Source of the DNA: Gyrodactylus bullatarudis
Taxonomy: Eukaryota; Platyhelminthes; Monogenea; Gyrodactylidea; Gyrodactylidae
NCBI GenBank assembly: GCA_012064415.1
Contig: SSNU01004331.1
Coordinates: 206,135 to 270,134 of the forward strand
Length of the DNA stretch: 64,000 nt
Reading direction: 5' to 3'
Shown here: positions 61,001-64,000 of the stretch, piece after piece
Layout: each line of letters begins with the position of its first letter
Numbering within the stretch: the first letter of the stretch is position 1
Made by a program: the position numbers and the translations under genes
The notes under the pieces: model-generated
The model's database searches: none
What the model was told of the DNA's origin: nothing
Seen by the model: only the letters and a program-made list of their open reading frames with translations

Positions 61001-62027
61001 TTTAGAAATAATCTAAGTTCATCTAAGTTATATAGTTATTTATCAATCGTTAAATATACTGCTTTGAATTAGTTTGGAGTATAACATGTCAAGGTTTGTT
61101 CTATACCTCTTTTTATTCATAATTATTATTTCTAAATGTTTTGTGAGTTTCTTTCGTACTAGTCTCGATGGGATCCATTAGTATGCTGTAACATTTAGCG
61201 ACATGGGCTAATCCATTACCAAATAAGACGTTCCTGTGGGAAATATTACCTAAGCACCTAGAACGAAATATTTCTAGTAAGGTTTGTTAACTATTCTGTG
61301 TTCCCTTCTCAAATTTTCCCTCTAACAAATGGAATGCATTTGAAATTTGTTGATTAATCTCTTTTTACTCATATCTCATAAACAGATACAGCCTACCACT
61401 GTACCTCCAGTTTATGGGGCACAAGGCCAGAGAAGAACATCCTTTGAGAGTGTCCTAGGCTCTGTCAAGTCAAAAATTACCTTCAAACGAAAAGTGAAAT
61501 TTACTCTCTCATAACAGACATGTAGATGTTAACCAAGTCAACTAAAAAACATCGCTTATATAGTTATTTTTTAATCGTTAAATATACTGCTTTGAATTAG
61601 TTTAGAGTATAACATGTCAAGGTTTGTTCTTTACCTCTTTTTATCCACATTTCTTATCTTAGGATAACAAAGAGGTGGAGATTAGTCGTCTACAAAAGGG
61701 AGAATACTTCGGAGGTAAGTACTCGTTGAATGTACTTTGTGGATAATTTCAAACTGTTCATTGCTCCTCTTTTAACAGAATTGGCGTTGATTACTAAATC
61801 GCCTAGAGCAGCATCAGCTTATGCTATTGGAAACACTAAAGTTGCAGGTATGCATCATACAATTTTATCTTAAAGTTTATTTAATATCCGTTTCTATCTT
61901 AGTTCTTGATGTGGCTAGTTTTGAAAGATTACTCGGACCATGTGTTGAAGTCATGCAACGCAATATAGAAACATATAACAAACAATTGGAAGAGTTGATG
62001 GGATCAGAAAACCCAATAAAGCATTAA
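46091..62027 (+). CDS. cAMP-dependent protein kinase type II regulatory subunit
   Basis: Inhibits the PKA catalytic subunit until cAMP binds its two cyclic-nucleotide domains. Common exons: 56751-56786, 58666-58808, 59292-59398, 60344-60506, 60570-60815, 61663-61714, 61779-61847, 61903-62027. Candidate first exons, both phase 1: 1a (46091-46223) or 1b (54868-54955), giving 357 or 342 residues. The inhibitor site is NRRLSV, with a phosphorylatable serine as in RII, not the RI alanine/glycine form. [22 protein letters not shown] and [44 protein letters not shown] and [20 protein letters not shown], then [15 protein letters not shown]. The FGEL...PRAA phosphate-binding cassettes are intact. Neither first exon encodes the usual N-terminal dimerisation/docking helices. 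Poly(A) signals at 62224-62229 and 62242-62247. Confidence 0.94.
46224..54867 (+). other. PKA-RII upstream intron, 8.6 kb between alternative first exons
   Basis: No supported exon. Contains TG/CA microsatellites near 49642-49657 and 50467-50482, a CT run near 50153-50167, an 8-bp-TSD MITE at 51555-52150, and AT-rich spacer. A CA run near 54641-54655 lies just upstream of exon 1b. Confidence 0.55.
51547..52158. mobile_element. Non-autonomous hAT-type MITE with 8-bp target duplication
   Basis: Terminal inverted repeats TAGGGCCTCAA (51555-51565) and TTGAGGCCCTA (52140-52150) are perfect over 11 bp. The element is flanked on both sides by the same 8 bp, GTTATAAT (51547-51554 and 52151-52158). 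An 8-bp duplication with a TAGGG-type terminus is typical of the hAT superfamily. The 596-bp interior has no coding capacity, so it would have been moved by a transposase encoded elsewhere. Confidence 0.85.
54868..54955 (+). other. Candidate alternative first exon 1b of PKA-RII
   Basis: ATG followed by [20 protein letters not shown], then FSSKIFIN, ending A/gtgagt in phase 1. It joins in frame to the microexon at 56751. It matches no known dimerisation/docking domain. Preference over exon 1a cannot be judged from sequence. Confidence 0.45.
54956..56750 (+). other. PKA-RII intron
   Basis: AT-rich intron from gtgagt (54956) to ttctag (56750). No exon or mobile element recognised. Confidence 0.6.
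56751..56786 (+). other. 36-nt microexon of PKA-RII carrying the inhibitor site
   Basis: Encodes [11 protein letters not shown] and shares the following valine codon with the next exon, giving RRLSV. It is flanked by ttctag and gtaagt. It carries the pseudosubstrate/autophosphorylation motif of the R subunit, so its inclusion is essential for inhibition of the catalytic subunit. Confidence 0.85.
56787..58665 (+). other. PKA-RII intron
   Basis: An intron of 1.9 kb with a CT run near 58090-58110 and a TTAA repeat near 58357-58378. A 29-nt segment after a ttcag at 56987 looks exon-like but would break the frame. Confidence 0.6.
60857..61280. repeat. Intronic foldback: 156-bp arms, 112-nt loop
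   Basis: The segment 60857-61012 is the reverse complement of 61125-61280 with about five mismatches (about 97% identical). Outer ends read TTACTAGAAATATTTCG and its complement. The loop (61013-61124) contains sequence repeated at about 61555-61650. The left flank carries aaggtttgttaacta at the preceding exon edge (60813-60827), and the same 15 bases directly follow the right arm (61279-61293). It is a long hairpin when transcribed with PKA-RII. Confidence 0.9.
61027..61655 (+). repeat. Direct repeat of about 90 nt, intron loop and pre-exon copy
   Basis: Copy 1 (about 61027-61120) and copy 2 (about 61556-61651) share tatatagttattt, aatcgttaaatatactgctt, tgaattagttt and gtataacatgtcaaggtttg with few differences. 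Copy 2 lies just upstream of the acceptor of the exon at 61663; copy 1 is the hairpin loop. Confidence 0.85.
61386..61514 (+). other. Possible alternative exon of PKA-RII within CNB-B
   Basis: After an aacag acceptor the phase-0 frame stays open: [20 protein letters not shown], then [16 protein letters not shown], then VKFTLS and a TAA. A donor-like gtgaaa follows FKRK at 61494. The segment could be a 36-codon cassette joining in phase to DNKEVEIS, or a terminal exon that truncates CNB-B. It contains RRTS, a PKA consensus site. Confidence 0.4.
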
Positions 62028-62458
62028 TGAATTACATCATGGAATTCGAATTTCAACGAGAACCTTCATTCATTGTAAACTTATAAACTAACTTATTTTG
62101 TGATCGTATTCAATGCATATTATTACGTATCAAGCGTGACAGTCGTCAGCGATAAATTTTTGAACTTTAACTATTCAATCTAAACAACTCACTAAATACG
62201 TTTTTAGAATGTTCAAATTTGTCAATAAATAAGATTTATTCAATAAAGAAGATTGGAAATTTATTATTCGTTATCAGGTTCTGAATAATCAGAAAGAACT
62301 TTTATTCTATTATTGATATTAATAGTTTGTTGAGTAAGTACGTGTCTTAAAGATTAAAGATTTTTGCTTACACATTCAAGTTTTCGCCAATATTTTTTGT
62401 GTTTTCTCATTTCAAATTACAGTTTGTTTAAATTTGTAGTCAATTCAAAAATAACGTG
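62028..62458. other. Spacer, PKA-RII 3' UTR and NOP58 promoter
   Basis: Contains AATAAA at 62224-62229 and 62242-62247 for PKA-RII. The remaining 210 bp must hold the NOP58 promoter. No TATA box stands out. Confidence 0.55.
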
Positions 62459-63794
62459 ATGCTACTTTTATTTGAGACTGCTGCTGGATATGCAGTTTTT
62501 AAGGTTAACGATGACAAATCCCTTCAAGAGGTAGATGATCTTGGTAAAGCGTTCGAAGATACTGACTATCTTCACAGCAAGTAGGTTAATTCATCCTTAT
62601 TGAATTAGAATACAGCTTGAAAAATTCGTTAAATTTGAAGACACCAAAGATGCTCTTGCCTCCTCTGCTGATCTCGTGGAGGGAAAAATTTCCAAGCGCC
62701 TAAAGAAACTTCTCAAAAAGCTTTATGTTAAAGAATTAAGAGATGATGTTCTGGCTATTGCCGATAAAAAGTTGTCACAAGAGATATCTCAATCCATGGA
62801 TGTCCCGTCCATCTGTGATAGCAACGTTCAGAAACTCATGCGTGCAATCAGAATGCATCAGAGTAGTCTTTTGCCCGATCTGGGTGCAGAGGAGCTGACT
62901 AGAATGCAGCTGGGCCTTGCTCATTCAATCGATAGGTATAAATTGAAGTGTAATCCTGACAAAATTGACACTATGATTGTACAGGCTGTTGGTCTCCTTG
63001 ATGAGTTAGATAAGGAAGCAAACAACTACCTCATGAGATGCAGAGAAATGTACGGCTGGCATTTTCCAGAATTATCCAAAATTGTTCAGGATAATACAAC
63101 TTACGTCAAACTTGTCAAGTTTATGGGAATCAAAGAAAACTCAGCCACGATGGATCTCTCAGACCTTGTTCCTGATGAAATTGCCAGCCAGATTAGGTCT
63201 GCAGCCATCATCTCTCTTGGCACTGAAATAACAGAAGAAGATTTAGCTTCCATCTACACCCTTTGTGACCAAATTCTTGAAATTTACGAATCCCGAGAAT
63301 CTCTTTATGAATACCTCTTCAAGAGAATGGTTGCTGTCGCTCCAAATTTGACAGCCCTTGTTGGAGAAGTCCTCGGTGCCAGACTCATTGCCAGAGCTGG
63401 AACCTTGGTGAATCTTGCAAAGTATCCTGCTTCCACTGTTCAGATTCTTGGTGCCGAAAAAGCCCTTTTCCGAGCCATGAAAGCTAGGCATAATACTCCA
63501 AAATATGGTCTCATGTTCCATGCCACTATGATAACCAATGCATCTAGTGAACTCAAGGGCAAAGTAAGCAGAAGCTTAGCAGCCAAGACATCTCTTGCCA
63601 TTAGAATTGACGCCCTCGGAGATGAGGATACCAGCAAAGAGATGGGTATCAAGTGCAGGGAAATGTTGGAGAAGAGAATCAGAGAGCTCGAAGCTAACAA
63701 AGGTCCTGGAGGGGGAGCTGGCTTCAAGAGAAAATCCGGCAACTTCAGCAAGAATGATGGAGGCCAGGCTAAAAAGTTCAAGAAAGACTTTTGA
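62459..63794 (+). CDS. NOP58: NOP58, box C/D snoRNP core protein
   Basis: Nucleolar scaffold of box C/D snoRNPs that direct 2'-O-methylation of rRNA. Exons: 62459-62580 and 62609-63794, separated by a 28-nt intron; 1308 nt, 435 residues. N-terminal domain MLLLFETAAGYAVFKV; then the coiled coil and Nop domain: QLGLAHSIDRYKLKCNPDKI, DTMIVQAVGLLDELDKEANN, YGWHFPELSKIVQDN, AVAPNLTALVGEVLGARLIA, STVQILGAEKALFRAMK and TPKYGLMFHATM. These separate NOP58 from NOP56 and PRP31. The C-terminal tail is short (FKRKSGNFSKNDGGQAKKFK) compared with the long KKE/D-rich tail of human NOP58 (529 residues). The poly(A) signal at 63807-63812 lies just 13 bp past the stop, and another candidate, AATAAA, is at 63974-63979. 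Confidence 0.97.
62581..62608 (+). other. 28-nt GT-AG micro-intron in NOP58
   Basis: Begins gtaggt and ends gaattag. Removing it joins AGC AA and A ATA CAG (K-I-Q) in the same frame as the family; reading through gives TAG at once. Confidence 0.8.
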
Positions 63795-64000
63795 TTTCAA
63801 ATATTCAATAAAATCCATATTTCCATTAATAATTCTCTTCAATTTCATTAATAAAAATTGCTTCATAATAAGAATACGAAAGAATTAATCAAAAATTACT
63901 TAGTAGTAGTCTAGCGAAAAAAATTGAAGGCATTCCGAGAATTCCGTTTTTTGAATGTAACTCAGCCTCCAGAATAAAAGCACACAGTTTTTATTCTTGC
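63795..64000. other. NOP58 3' UTR and downstream flank
   Basis: AATAAA at 63807-63812, then AT-rich sequence to the window end. No further gene. Confidence 0.6.

Noticed and set aside
1..64000. tRNA, rRNA or CRISPR features
   Set aside because: I saw no cloverleaf with a GGTTCRA-type arm, no rRNA-like block and no spaced repeat array. Eukaryotic gene structure makes CRISPR irrelevant.

Overview
This is nuclear DNA from an invertebrate animal. It is AT-rich, most genes are split by introns, the intergenic spacers carry many CT/GA and CA/TG microsatellites, and several genes belong to animal neuronal or developmental families (DLGAP, PICK1, rabphilin, a T-box factor). An arthropod such as a copepod would fit, but nothing here proves the taxon. 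The most striking property is splicing. Long introns of up to about 10 kb coexist with very short ones. When frame and protein homology are used to place junctions, introns of 24, 26, 28, 30, 30, 31 and 31 nt appear in five different conserved genes, plus a 30-nt one in PICK1.

Layout. 1-6.6 kb: 3' half of a DLGAP/GKAP scaffold gene (+), with an unexplained long antisense reading frame in its last intron. 7.6-8.2 kb: a Rab7-like GTPase (-), divergent from PICK1 (+, 8.3-12.9 kb); a broken Penelope-like retroelement lies in a PICK1 intron. 14.8-23.9 kb: a rabphilin-like Rab effector (+), convergent with a Tbx1/org-1-like T-box gene (-, 24.7-26.6 kb). 26.6-33.8 kb: a gene desert with microsatellites, ending in the last two exons of an unidentified gene (+). 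34.2-43.8 kb: a dense cluster of PTPA (-), ABCF3 (+), a FERM-domain protein (+) and a KIF20-type kinesin-6 (+), with spacers as short as 119-343 bp. 44.0-44.9 kb: an unrecognised three-exon gene (-). 46.1-62.0 kb: PKA regulatory subunit type II (+) with two candidate first exons, very long introns, an intronic hAT-type MITE, an intronic 156-bp-arm hairpin and a possible alternative exon. 62.5-63.8 kb: NOP58 (+), complete.

Functional links. DLGAP, PICK1 and rabphilin act in synaptic scaffolding, receptor trafficking and vesicle exocytosis; Rab7-like proteins and PICK1 both act in endosomal traffic. PTPA (PP2A activation) and ABCF3 (soluble ABC ATPase) are housekeeping genes sharing a divergent promoter. 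KIF20 acts in cytokinesis. PKA-RII gates cAMP signalling. NOP58 is a box C/D snoRNP core protein. Nothing suggests one pathway; close neighbours appear to share promoters rather than functions.

Exon coordinates were derived by eye from splice consensus, reading-frame phase and remembered family sequences. No alignment or transcript data were available.
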